64,000 bases of DNA from Azadirachta indica (lineage: Eukaryota > Streptophyta > Magnoliopsida > Sapindales > Meliaceae). The stretch spans positions 16,451,182 to 16,515,181 of the forward strand of contig CM040445.1 of the NCBI GenBank assembly GCA_022749755.1, written 5' to 3'. The position numbers and the translations under genes are program-made. The notes below the pieces were generated by a model. The model was given only the letters and a program-made list of their open reading frames with translations, did no database searches and was not told where the DNA came from. Position 1 is the stretch's first letter. Every line of letters begins with the position of its first letter. Positions 35,080 through 46,452 of this stretch are shown here, piece after piece.

Positions 35080-35830
35080 TGGTAGATATTATCCATGAAG
35101 TTTAGGGATAAATGTGTGCCTTAGACAATTATATTTGAAGTTAACTTTTATAAAAAATTTGGAAAAAAGTAAGAAATTTCATTTGTTAAACACTAAATCT
35201 TTGTTTCTTATTATTATTGAGTTTAACATGTAAACCTTTATTTTCTATTACTATTAAAACTCAAGAGGATCAACAAGTTCTATAATGAAATTTAGTCTAA
35301 TAGTAGGGGTGCTCTAATAGAAAAAATTTATAATATAATTATTTTATTAAAGTGCATATTTCACATCAATATTAATAAAAATTTTGTTGTCGATTTTTTT
35401 CTCGTTCCTTCTTATTTTTTCTTACTTTTAATATTCTTTACAAAATTTTAATTTTCGGAAAAATTGATAGATATTACCTATGAAGTTTAGGAATAAATAT
35501 ATGCCTAAACAAATATACTTGAAGTTGACTTTTATAAAAAATTTGAAAAAAAGTAAAAAATTTCGGTTGTTAAATATTAAATCTTTATTTCTTATTATTA
35601 TTGAGTTTAAACAATAAACTTTTTTTTTTTCTAAAGACGTAAACTTTTATTTTCTATTACTATTAAAACCGAAGAGGATCAACAAGTTTTATAATGAAAT
35701 TTAGTCTAAAAGTAAGGGTGCTCCAATAGAAAAATTTATAATATAATGATTCTATTAAAGTGCATATTTTACATCAATATAATAAAAATTTTACTGTTGA
35801 TGAATTTTTTCCCTTTCTTTCTTATTTTTT
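35080..35830. repeat. Direct repeat, two copies about 380 bp apart
   Basis: GATATTATCCATGAAGTTTA near 35086 and GATATTACCTATGAAGTTTA near 35469 start two similar copies, both ending in the CTATTACTATTAAAAC…GAGGATCAACAAGTT stretch. Non-coding. Confidence 0.65.
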
Positions 35831-35999
35831 CTTACGGTTAATATTCTTTACAAAATTTTAATTCTAAGATAAAAAATATTTTCATATTCTTTAATAATTA
35901 TTTTATTTTTTTTACCTTTTTCTTTATAATTACAAAATTTATTAAAATTTTTAATTCTAAATTAAAACAATACTTTCATACTCTTTAATGATTATTTTA

Positions 36000-38163
36000 T
36001 ATTTATAATAAAACAATCATTCTGTAAATTTTTTATTGATTATTATTTTTGTCTTGCCCTGTTGCACAAATTAAAAAATTGCTAAGGTAAAAATTAAAAA
36101 TAAAAATCCGTGCATAAAAAGAATTGTGCAAGAATTCAGGCACGTGTCAATTCCCTTAATTTTTTAATATTTTTTTCTCACCTTTTCTTAATTTCTTCTC
36201 TCCATAACCACCACCGCCGTTTCCTTCTCCTCTTCCAAACAAACACGGCGACAAAAGCCGCCAAAAGCGCCGACAAAAGCCGCCAAGAGCCACCAAAATC
36301 GTCGCGAGCAAATGCCTACCTTTTTCGTCTTCGTTTGCCGGCCAAATAAACATTTGGAAGCCACCAAGTTTCATTTCCAAAGGTTTTCTTTTCCAAATAT
36401 TTGTTGGCATTTTTCCTTTCAGTTTTTGTAAGTATAGTGCTCTTTGACATTTCACATTTGTGAGAAAATGTAGGTTTTTGATTTAATTTCTATTGTACTT
36501 TCCTGTATTCATTCTAAATTACTCACTAATAGATATATGTTATCAAAATATATGTTTTTGACTTAATTTCAAGGGTCTTGATCTTTCTCGAGCTTTTTTT
36601 TTATTTTTTATTTTTTTAAATTTGTATTGAGTTGGAAGACAGTGGTTTCAATTGTTAATTTAATTGAGTGGATGTCTTAATGACTTTATTTCTGGAGAAA
36701 ATTATAAAAAGTTATCTTAACAAATGTTTATTCAAGATTAGTTCAAGTAAAAATGTAAAATTACTGAGTAATGGCTGACTAAATTAAAAAACAAACAAAT
36801 AAATTGTAAGAAACAAATTTGTCTTATCATAGCCTTAAGAAGAATGTTAATTTCAAGCAAAATGTAAAATTATTATTTTATGACTTGTCGTCATCACTAG
36901 ATTATTAAATAATTATGATTAAGGTTACCACATTTAATTTAAAGACTTGAGTCGGTGGCTCCAGCTCTCAGCAATCAAGTCTTTTTTGTAAATATATATT
37001 TGATTTTTAATATTTGTTTGCCAAAGGTTGGTGAATTGTCGATTTCTATATATGTTTTGTCCTCATGGTTCAATGACACGATGATTTTAAAACATTTATA
37101 TCATGAAGATGAATGCAAATCTTTGATAACTATCACCTAATCTCCTTTAATCCTTTTGTTTTCCACACCTCCCCACTTGAATATGTAATTAGGACACGGA
37201 AATTGTAGACTTTGACTTCAGTAATGCATCCAAATGAGTCCTTATCTTGCTGTTTATTAACGTTATCCCCAAGTCTTTCTTTATATTGGATTGCTAATAA
37301 TTTATATTAATGAAGTTGATGGCTTCTTCTTTTGTGAAGTTTTGTTTGTTTAGTTGAATTATTTGGGCCGCTTGGAGTTGATTCATAAAATTCTAGCTAT
37401 TTTTTAGATAAATTAAAATTCAAAATTATATAGTGATTTTTAGGATATATAAACTCTTGTACAAGTTGATGTGACAAAATTTTTATATGATTGTCTTGTT
37501 GTCAAATTTATTTATTAGTTTTTAGCTTTATATAATAATTTGTGTAATGTTTTTATATTTTAGTATTATTTCATGTAAAATTATAAAAAGAGACGCTAAA
37601 ATCTATCTATAACAATTAGCAAAAATTTTTGTGCTTTTATTAAGAAACTTTGTGTTCTTATGTCTAATCAAACTTTCGCTGCTCTCCTTTTTTGATCTCA
37701 AAGGCTACACTTTTCAACTGCTTCTTGTACTCATTGTTGTTCAGATAATTTTTATCTTAATTTCCCCCCTCCTCCTCTCTTAGTATTTTTTGCGCATTCA
37801 AAAAAGAAGAAAGAAATAGAATTTTTTGTTCTTTTTCTAAATAAAAGTTCCATCAGCTCTTTGCATTTGTTGTTGATCGAAAGAAACCCTTTTCTTGTTT
37901 TCAGATTTCGTTGCAATCACTAGTATTTGTTGTTCGGTTTTGCACCCCAATTAGTTTTCTATTATTTGCTTTGCTGTTGTTTTGCTTGCTTGATTACTGT
38001 CCATTTTCTCACCCCTTTTATTTACTGATCCGCCGCTGCTTGTATTGTCACTTGTGTTTTCGACATTTCATTCTGCTTGTTGTGTTGTTGTCTCTTAATC
38101 TCCTTCTTGTGTTCAGTTCCCAACTAAAAGAAGAGCAAAAGCGTAAAAGGAAAAAGTTTGAAG
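36000..38163 (+). promoter_or_regulatory. Upstream region of CNL gene 2, probable 5' UTR exon
   Basis: The most complete copy of the CNL upstream block. 36185-36390 is unusually GC-rich (CCGCCG, GCGACAAAAGCCGCC) and conserved with 11290-11450. It ends TTCCAAAG|GTTTTC, a plausible donor, and TTTTCTTGTTTTCAG at about 37889-37903 is a plausible acceptor. I infer a non-coding first exon and an intron of about 1.5 kb. Open frames here are not conserved as protein. Confidence 0.5.
36141..36148 (+). promoter_or_regulatory. G-box CACGTGTC upstream of gene 2
   Basis: CACGTG core about 50 bp before the GC-rich block, conserved in orphan copy a (11252). A candidate bZIP/bHLH site by motif only. Confidence 0.4.
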
Positions 38164-41010
38164 ATGGTGGAAATCATTTTTACTATTGTTTCCAGAGTTG
38201 CTGGGTGTTTGGCTCCATCAGCAGAGCGTGAAATTAATTATTTGCTCAAGTACAAAAGCAACTTTGATAATCTCCAGTTAGGACTTGAGAAACTGAAGAA
38301 TAAAAATACAAGTATTCAGCACAAGGTTGATGAAGCTAAAAGAAACGGGCATAAGATTGAAGAGTATGTTCAGAAGTGGCTGAAGTGTGTGAGCAAGATC
38401 ATTGATGATGACCCAGTGGGGAAATTTACTGAAAATGAAGAGATAGCAGCAACGAGGCGATGCTTCATAGGTTTGTGTCCTGATTTGATGACGCGCTACC
38501 AACTTAGAAAGGAAGCAGTGAAGCAGCATGATGATCTGGTCAAGCTCTTGGAGAGAGCTGAGAGCTTTGACAGGATTTCCTACCGTTTCATTCCAAAGGA
38601 TCCACGGCTATCTAACAAAGACTATGTGCCCTTCCAGTCTCGAATATCTACTTTAAAGAATATACTTGGCGCTTTAAGTAATCCCAATTTCAACATGATT
38701 GGGATTTATGGAATGGGTGGTATTGGCAAGACGATGTTAGCAAAGGAAGTTGCTAAGCATGCAGAGGAAAACAAGCTCTTTGATTGGGTGATCTTTGTGG
38801 AGGTATCTCAACATCCAAATATAAAGAAGATTCAAGAGGAAATTGCAGATAGTTTAAGTCTAACTTTCTCCGAGATCAGTGAATCAGGAAGGGCAGGAAG
38901 GCTATGTCAAGGATTGAGGGACGAGAAGAAGATCCTTATAATTTTAGATGATATTTGGGCAAGTCTTGACTTGAAGGCCATAGGACTTCCAGTGGGAGAT
39001 GATGATAAGGGATGTAAACTATTTTTGACAGCAAGAAGTGTTGATGTATTGCTGAGAAAGATGGATTCTCAACTAAACTTCCCGGTTGACTCTTTAGATG
39101 ATGAAGAGGCTTGGAGTTTATTTAAAAAAATGGCAGGTGATTATATTGAAGGTGTTGAGTTCAAATCTGTAGCAACAGATGTAGCAAAGGAATGTGCTGG
39201 TTTGCCCATTTCCATTGTAACTGTGGGGAGGGCATTAAGAGCACAGAGATTATTTGAATGGAAAGATGCTTTACTACAACTGAGAAGACCTACCTCAAGG
39301 AACTTCAAAGATATACAGGAAAAAGCATATTCAGCCGTAGAGTTGAGTTACAATCTTTTGGAAAGCGAGGAACTAAAGAAAACCTTTCTGCTGATAGGAT
39401 ACACCTACATCACATTGGTTGATGACTTGCTAATGTATGGGGTTGGTTTGAGTTTGTTTGAAGACATCATGAAGATGGAAGAAGCACAAGATCGAGTGTG
39501 TACATTGGTCCATAAACTCAAGGATTCTTGTATGCTGCTTGAGGATAAAGCCAATGTTGAAGGTTTTATTATGCATGATGTTGTTCGTGATGTTGCCATA
39601 TCAATTGCATCTAGAGACCAGCGTATATTTACAATGAGAAATCAGCAGGTTAATCAATGGGAATGGCCAAATGAGAATACACCAAAAAATTACAATTCTA
39701 TTGTTTTAATTGATGCGGAGATTCATGAGCTTCCGGAAGTGCTGGAATGTCCACAACTGAAACTTTTCTCTATACGTGCTCGGGATTCTTCGCTAAAAGT
39801 TTCAGACAGTTTTTTCAAAGTGGTGACAGAGCTCAGAGTTCTAGATCTTACTTATATGGATTTATGTTCACCCCCATCATCACTTGTTCTCCTGAAAGAC
39901 CTTCGAACTCTGTGCTTATACAGCTGCAAACTGGACAACATAGCTGTTATTGGAGCTTTGGAGAAACTGGAAATTCTTTTTATACAGCGATCTGATATCA
40001 AGCAGTTGCCTGCAGAGGTCAGACAGTTGACTAGACTAAGGTCGCTTGAGTTGAGAGATTGTTTCCGGCTAAAAGTTATTCCACCAAATGTTATATCATG
40101 TTTATCCAATTTAGAAGAACTACGTACAGGTACCTTTGCTGAATGGGAGGTGGAAGGGAACAATGAAAGAAGAAATGCTAGCCTCGGTGAATTGAAGTGT
40201 TTGCCTAACTTGACTGCTTTGCAAATATGTATCAGAGATGTGAAGACTCTGCCAAGAGACTTGCTCTTCAAAAAATTGGAAAGGTACAGAATTTTTATCA
40301 TCAGAAGTCCCTGGGTTTTGAAATATGCATCAGAAAAAGCACCGCCAGAGATTGCTAGACAATTCAAACTTGAGCTCACCAATACCGATATTAGTTTGAA
40401 GGATGGACATATCATGCAATTGAGAGGAATTGAAGACCTATGTGTGGATGGATTGCAGGACATGAAAAATGTTCTTTATGGATTAGACCGAGAAGGTTTT
40501 CCACAATTGAAGTATCTTAAGGTAAAAAATAATCCCAACCTTTTGTGTATTGTTGACTCAATGGAGGATGTCACCCGTAATGCCTTGGCCTTCCCTCTCT
40601 TAGAGTCATTATCTCTTATAGATCTAAGAAACATGGAGAAAATAAGTTGTGGCCAACTAGCAGCTGAATCTTTTTGCAAATTGAGGAAGATAAATGTGGT
40701 CAATTGTGTTAAATTAAAAAATATATTTTCATTCTCCATTGCCGGACGATTCCTACAACTCCAATCAATTCAAGTGTCTGGATGCCAGAATATGGAACAG
40801 ATTTTTGGTATTGGAAGCGAAGATGAATTCAAAAATAATAATACTGGAGTGATTAACATTATTGACTTTGGTCAGTTACGCTCACTTAGACTCTATTATC
40901 TTCCACAACTCACAAGCTTTTGCTCTAGATCAGAAACAGCCGGTGTGTGGTCGAATGAAATCATTTTGGCGGACGAGATTGATGCTCCTAGTACACTTTT
41001 TAACAAGAAG
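38164..41010 (+). CDS. CNL gene 2 exon 1 (CC, NB-ARC, first LRRs)
   Basis: 949 open codons. It keeps both kinase-2 Asp residues and FIMHDVVRDVA. The final Thr of GKTT in the P-loop is Met, but the Walker A GKT is complete. Ends TTTAACAAGAAG|GTCGGT. Confidence 0.92.
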
Positions 41011-43740
41011 GTCGGTTATCGTATCTCTGATATTATTTGCTAACAAAGTCATTCTCATAGAAAAAGAAAATTTATTCTTTAAGTGGCCTGGGTTCAAATT
41101 TACTTTTCCTAGGTGTTATATATATGTTTTCATTTTCTTTTTTCTGAAATTAGTAATAGTTCCGGCTATTACAGATTATTACTTTTTGGATATGTATGAA
41201 ACGTAGAATAAGAGTATATATAACCAGCTAGAAGTTGATCTATGAGCAGGTTATGTTACCCAGATTGGAAGTCTTGGAACTGTATGAAACAAAAGTCGAA
41301 AGGATTTGGCAAAGCCAAGCTGTGGCCATGTCTTGTGGCATTCAAAATTTAACACGCCTGATCATAAGTAGCTGTAGTAATTTAAGATGTTTATTCTCAT
41401 CTTCTATTGCTACCAGCTTTGTTCGACTCAAATACCTTCAAATATGCCAATGCCCAGCCTTAGAAGAGATGGTAGTTGATGACAACAAATTGAGAGAAGT
41501 AGAAAGGAAGAGCGTTGTATTCCCTCAATTAGTGTTTTTGAAGATGGAAGCTCTTCAAAATCTCACAAAATTCTGTTCAGGTGATTATATTGAATTTCCA
41601 TCCTTGAAGAAATTGGAGATCCAGGATTGTCCTGAATTGAAGGGATTCATGGTGAAAAATATTATAAGCACAGACTTGACAGAGATTCCCTTGTTCAATG
41701 AAAAGGTACACAGAGAAAAGCTTTAATTCCTGCAATTTTATATTTCCAATGTCTTCCAATTCTTTTCCAATAGATTAATTTCTATAAGTTTTCATTCAAA
41801 ATACTAATTATGATATATAATTCGAGTTAGCTAGTAAATGTTATTGTTACTTAAATGACATGAGCACTGCAGGTTGCATTTCCAAGCTTAGAGTCGCTAT
41901 CTATTGAGGATTGTGGTTCATTAGAAGCAATATTTGATCTGGAGGGGCCAAATTTTGAGGATCAACTTAGCGCAATAACTCACTTGAGTGAATTGAAAAT
42001 TGTTGGTCTACCAAAATTGAAGCATATATGGAAAAAGGACTCTAAAAAATTTCTCTGTTTTCCGAACCTGAGATTGGTGATGGTTTATGGATGTGAGAGA
42101 CTGAAAAATGTGTTTCCAGCGTCTGTTGCTGGCAGCCTTTTACAATTGAAAAGTCTTAATATCAGTGGATGTGGGGTGGAAGAGATTGTTTTTACTTCTG
42201 AGGGAAGAGCAGGAACAAACACTAGGTTTGTCTTTCCAAAGGTAACCTCTCTTGAGCTACATGATCTGCCAAAATTTACAACGTTTTATCCTGAAATACA
42301 TACCACAGAATGGCCAGCATTAAAGAGGCTGGTAGTGAGTAGATGGGAGACGGTAAAGATATTCAATTCAGAATTTCACGGCTCCCAGGAGGGACAACAA
42401 CTAGACATAAGAGCACAACCTCCCCAGTTCTTGGTTGAGAAGGCATGAGACTCATTTCCTTTGTTTTTCTTAAAGAGTTATCAGTTTATTAGTAGCAGTG
42501 GAGGCTTTAAATAAATTAAAAAGCAAGATTATTTTAATCCACTTGTTTGTTTGAGCTCGACTTAGAAAGTGATCATTAGGATATTGATCATCTAATTTGA
42601 GCTCGACTTAGAAAGTGATCATTAGGATATTGATCATCTAATGTTGATTTAATTATAAAATCTTTTTGCTATGTATGAAACTTAGCATATATATGTTCTC
42701 TTCTTTTTAGACATAACAAGATCAACTGGTTTTAGATTTGATTCATAGGATGAATATCTTATGCCATACTTCCATCAATTGATTATTTGATTAATTCTTT
42801 AGTTTCTATTTTGCATTCTTTTCTAATTGGTCACCAGGTTTTCCCTAATTTAGAGGAATTAATTGTAAAAGGAAATGGCATAGCAACAGTATGGCCATTT
42901 CCAGAATATCTCCTCCGCAAACTTAAATTTCTTCAGTTTGTGTTCGATAAGTCAGCTGTTTTTTCATCACTTGACTTCCTCCAGAGATTTCACAGCATCA
43001 AAATGCTCAAAATTTGGGGAGGTATTCAGTTTGAATCAAATGAAGAGGTTGAAAATGGGATATCGGCTTGGATAACGTCTCTAAATGAGTGTTCTGATGT
43101 GAAGCACCTTTTGAAAGAAGAGACAAATATGGACCATTTGGTTTATCTACAAGTAGGAGCCTGTCACAATTTGGTTAATCTAGTGCCATCCTCGACATCC
43201 TTCCGAAATCTAACAACATTGAGATTATCCTATTGTCACAAATTGACGAACATAGTAACATCCTCAACAGCGAAGAGTTTGGTGCAACTAAGAAGAATGA
43301 GTTTATCTGAATGTAATATGATGACAGAAGTCGTAGCAGATGATGGAGATGCAGCAAAAGATGAAATTGTTTTTAGTGAATTGAAGAATTTGTCTCTAAC
43401 TTATTTAAAAAGTCTCACAAGCTTCTGCTCTGGCAATTGCGCCTTCAGATTTCCATTGTTGGAAGGATTAATGGTGTATAAATGTCCCAGGATGAACATC
43501 TTTTCTAGAGGGGTCTTAATCACACCCAGTTTGCTGAAAGTAAAGAGAGACTGGCAAGGTAAAGTTGGGCATTGGAAAGGCGACCTTAATACAACCATAC
43601 AACAGCTACCTGAAGAAACGGTGCGTATTAATCTACTAAGTTCTGAAGCAGAGACATTGACTTCAGCCAAAATTAGATATAGAAAAGAGAAAATCTGGCA
43701 ATCCTTTCCACCTCTTTTGAAGCATTTGCTCTTTCTCTAA
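38164..43740 (+). CDS. CNL gene 2: CC-NBS-LRR disease resistance protein (At4g27190/RPS5-like)
   Basis: Tandem paralogue of gene 1, with the same inferred immune-receptor role. Exons: 38164-41010, 41250-41705, 41873-42442, 42838-43740 (stop) or to a donor at 43620. All junctions are phase 0. Coiled coil to about residue 160; P-loop GMGGIGKTM at 183; kinase-2 LDDIW (Asp262, Asp263); LTARS; CAGLPIS; MHD at 470; LRRs to the end. Total about 1591 residues. The ATG follows TTGAAG exactly as in gene 1. Intron 3 has a GC donor (AAG|GCATGA); if it is not spliced, the protein stops three codons after exon 3's end. The exons for the acidic tail are ruined, so the natural end is probably the stop at 43738. 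Confidence 0.9.
38710..38732 (+). promoter_or_regulatory. Possible miR482/miR2118 target in P-loop codons (gene 2)
   Basis: GGAATGGGTGGTATTGGCAA, the same position as in gene 1 and slightly closer to the usual target consensus. Inferred only. Confidence 0.35.
41250..41705 (+). CDS. CNL gene 2 exon 2 (LRR)
   Basis: 152 codons from TGAGCAG|GTTATGTTACC to GAAAAG|GTACAC. Encodes VMLPRLEVLELYE and the CSNLRCLFSSSIATS repeat. The frame is intact, unlike gene 1. Confidence 0.88.
41873..42442 (+). CDS. CNL gene 2 exon 3 (LRR)
   Basis: 190 codons from CACTGCAG|GTTGCATTTCC to GTTGAGAAG, followed by GC where gene 1 has GT. LRR content matches gene 1 exon 3 closely. Confidence 0.85.
42551..42642. repeat. 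46-bp tandem duplication in intron 3 of gene 2
   Basis: Two adjacent copies (42551-42596, 42597-42642) starting TTGAGCTCGACTTAGAAAGT. Gene 1 has a single copy at about 27768-27812. Confidence 0.85.
42838..43740 (+). CDS. CNL gene 2 exon 4 (LRR, probable 3' end)
   Basis: Acceptor TCACCAG|GTTTTCCC. 300 codons to TAA at 43738, or 261 codons to the donor CG|GTGCGT at 43620. Reading to the stop adds a basic stretch (RYRKEKIWQSFPPLLKH) also encoded in gene 1's alternative ending. Confidence 0.78.
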   Translation, partial: VFPNLEELIVKGNGIATVWPFPEYLLRKLKFLQFVFDKSAVFSSLDFLQRFHSIKMLKIWGGIQFESNEEVENGISAWITSLNECSDVKHLLKEETNMDHLVYLQVGACHNLVNLVPSSTSFRNLTTLRLSYCHKLTNIVTSSTAKSLVQLRRMSLSECNMMTEVVADDGDAAKDEIVFSELKNLSLTYLKSLTSFCSGNCAFRFPLLEGLMVYKCPRMNIFSRGVLITPSLLKVKRDWQGKVGHWKGDLNTTIQQLPEETVRINLLSSEAETLTSAKIRYRKEKIWQSFPPLLKHLLFL

Positions 43741-43854
43741 GGCATAAGAATGAATAAAATTTCTTTTTGGATTCTACAAAGCGTAAATGTGTTATTTGTA
43801 TCATATTATACTAATTATAGTTTAACTCTGATGAGTTATCCGTTACCTAATCTG

Positions 43855-44510
43855 TGTTATTGTTAAACATCAGGAAGAGCCTGAAAAAGTGTCTTTTGTC
43901 AGAGGAGGAAGATGAAGAAGGACGGGTTACTGTGGTATGGTGAAATTCTGTTTTGATTCTATAATTGCATGCATGAGTATGTTATTGGTGTCAAATTAAT
44001 TTATGCCAGGTATAGTTTAAATTAGATTAGTTTATTTATTTATTTATTTATTTCTCTGATGTGGGTTCTTGGTAAAGATCAGGAAGAGGATGAAGCAGAG
44101 TCTAACACACGACTCTTGAGGAGTAGGAAGATGCAGAAGGCAGTGATAATGTGGTAAGTTCTATTTGGGGAGTTTGGATTCTTGTGCTGACCAAGTATAT
44201 ATATGTTGAAATTTCTCCTAAATTTTATTACTTCATTTTTTAACCAATCCCATGCCATCTTCAGCTTCTTTTAGAAATCTAGTACATTTTGGAAATATAT
44301 ATGGTTATGCAGAGAATTGATAAATGAAAGCTAGTTTAAGCAACTTAATTGTAACAGAAGTTTCACCAAGCAGAATTAACTTCCAATGGTCGCTTCCTTC
44401 TTTCACCTTCCATATATGCTTTTGCTTCTTTCTTGACCGAAGAAAGTTGAGAGTTCTAAACAAGATTCAACCAAGCTTCTATGTGGCATCTGGAATAAGA
44501 ACATTTTTTT
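43855..44510 (+). pseudogene. Decayed acidic-tail exons of gene 2
   Basis: 44065-44153 corresponds to gene 1 exon 5, but the acceptor AG is GG (44063-44064) and indels shift the frame. 44430-44508 corresponds to exon 6, with the acceptor changed and the frame broken. At 43855-43935 an additional acidic exon-like piece (EEEDEEGRVTV before GTATGG) is present that gene 1 lacks; in gene 1 the flanking sequences are joined directly near 29028. A TTTA/TATT microsatellite lies at 44030-44055. Confidence 0.65.
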
Positions 44511-45129
44511 TCTGGTTAATTTGGGAGAAATTGGTTGCAGCTAATGTTAATATCAGATGGTGAGAGAGCCTTCTATTTCTATTTTCATTCTTCTGCTTTG
44601 ACCTGATTTGCTTGATTGCCATTTCTGCCTTCGTAGTGTTGCAACAGTACAGGTTTAATTTTCATTCTTTTACTTGACATCATTTCAGGTTTAATGGATG
44701 GCGGAACAGATCTCCATTCCTGTTGCAGTATGCTTGATTTTTTTTTTTGGTTTCTGGTGATTCAATTTGTAGAACACAGAAGACTGTTTTAAGTACCTAA
44801 ACTATGTATGTTTGATTCATGCTTGTGTTTCTGTGCTCCTCGTATTTTGTATAATGGATTTTCTGGGTTTTTTATTTTTTATTTTATGAATTTTAATTAT
44901 GATGAAACTGCCTCATTGAAAGATCTTCTACTAATGACCTTTGCGGTATAATGAAATGAAAACAAGATTCAGATGGAGCAAACATATCGGATTTTGATTA
45001 TCTTAAATAAATAGTGACATTGAACTTGACTTGCATGGTGGTTTGGTTAATTAAGTCATTAAAAACTGTTGAAGCCATTTGTTAATAATAATATGTTTTG
45101 TACTCTTACCTTGTTTGACATAAAAAATT
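44510..45129 (+). repeat. 3' flank of unit 2, proximal part
   Basis: Homologous to 29600-30200. No gene. It ends in the target site of the Pack-MULE. Confidence 0.65.
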
Positions 45130-46443
45130 TGGGGTATTTTCACGTAGCTCCCATGAGATTTGTAAAAGTAACGCTTAGATAGAAAGCTTGTGAAAATCTA
45201 TAGATAACTTTCCTTTACAGTAAAATCGTTATTGTTGACTATGAGTTGACCTACTAAAATAACAAAAAGTCCACAATACTCTTGACTCTCATATATTCTC
45301 AACCCTAATCTCTTGATCTCAAAAACCCCAATCTTTTAAACAATAGTATCTGCCACTTCTATCACCTATTTTAGCCACTACGTTGTCGTCACTTGCACTT
45401 GCTCTGACTACCTGCGTCATTGTCGATATACTTGCTTCAGTTGCCTACATCATCGTCTCTTGCACTTACTCGCACTATTAGTATCGTCATCGCTATCCTC
45501 GACCATCACATGAAGCCACCAAACATGGTTGTTGACCACCCGACATCATTAGCTGTTGCGTCAATGTTTGATTTGGACTCCATTGTCATACTTTTCAATT
45601 GCTTTCACTCTTTGCAAGGTTTTACAAATAATTTTTTTTTTAATATAATAATTTTGTATTTAATAATAGGTAAAATATATGGGACAACTGATCCTAGGAT
45701 AGGAGAAGTGATAGCAAGAGTTGCATAAGGAGATAAAGAAGATGTTGATTTTGTTGTCAAAGCTGCCAGAGAAGCCTTTGATCATGGATCGTGGCCACTT
45801 TGTCTGGTTCTTGTGATGGGTAACCAAACTCGGTTTTTGGTTTTGGTTCTTATGATGGATTTGATATAATCGGAAAATGATGGACAATTTTTTTAGAAAT
45901 TTTTTTACAAGTGTTTTATTTTTTGGTTTATGATTTAAATATGAGAAATAATTAATTGGTTTGCAAATCTTTGTTTTGGCTTCATTGAATGAAAAATTTT
46001 TAATTTGGCATATAGATTTGGTTTCAATTGAAGCCAAGTGTATCAAATCTGACTGGGAAAATTATTTTTAATATCAGTTTGTGAAAGTTTTATTTCTACG
46101 ATTAATTTTATTAATTTCGTGATTGAATTAATATAATGTGAGAAACAGAGCATTAAACATTTTGTGTAATGTTATAATTTTGTGATTTTGGTTGGATGTG
46201 GAGGAATTTATTTATTCTTAGAGATCTTAGGTTGTATTTATTTAATTTTTGATAGATAAAATTAAAAACAAATTTGAAAAAATATAATCAATATAATATT
46301 CCCATATTATCCTCTTATTAATAGTCAACTCACAATCAACACTAATGGTTTTACCATATAGATGAGGTGTTTGTGAATTTACACAAAATTTTTAGCTAAG
46401 TATTATTTCCACAAATCTTAGAAAAAGCATGTGAAAATACCCT
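45130..46443. mobile_element. Pack-MULE carrying an aldehyde dehydrogenase fragment
   Basis: 1314 bp with TIRs of about 120 bp: left GGGGTATTTTCACGTAGC…GTTGACTATGAGTTGAC, right end the inverted copy GGGTATTTTCACATGC…GTTGATTGTGAGTTGAC. Flanked by TAAAAAATT (45121-45129) and TAAAAAGTT (46444-46452), a 9-bp duplication with one mismatch. The paralogous empty sites (9045-9060 and about 30200) show the sequence without the insertion. No transposase inside, so it is non-autonomous. Confidence 0.82.
45667..45815 (+). pseudogene. Captured aldehyde dehydrogenase exon fragment
   Basis: The frame reads DPRIGEVIARVA, stop, GDKEDVDFVVKAAREAFDHG then SWP. It matches the N-terminal region of plant ALDH2-type dehydrogenases (DPRTGEVIA…GD.EDV..AV.AAR.AFD.GPWP). 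One stop replaces a Glu codon. The catalytic domain is absent. It lies inside the Pack-MULE in + orientation and starts next to an acceptor-like TAATAG, suggesting capture of genomic DNA with intron sequence. Confidence 0.75.
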
Positions 46444-46452
46444 TAAAAAGTT

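Larger units (their letters stand above)
30060..35990 (+). repeat. 3' flank of unit 1 (duplicated in unit 2)
   Basis: Gene-free, AT-rich. 30085-30480 matches 45010-45120 plus 46450-46730. 30480-30780 and 30880-31250 match 47850-48420. 34020-34800 matches 48700-49790 and 56749-56830. A further copy of 30890-31050 lies at 31700-31820, and 34680-34800 resembles 31430-31520, so the flank also carries internal tandem duplications. Two TIR elements are inserted, described separately. Confidence 0.7.

Noticed and set aside
36110..36455. Possible small protein in the GC-rich block before gene 2
   Set aside because: The orphan copy at 11290-11450 does not preserve the frame; the block is better explained as a non-coding exon.
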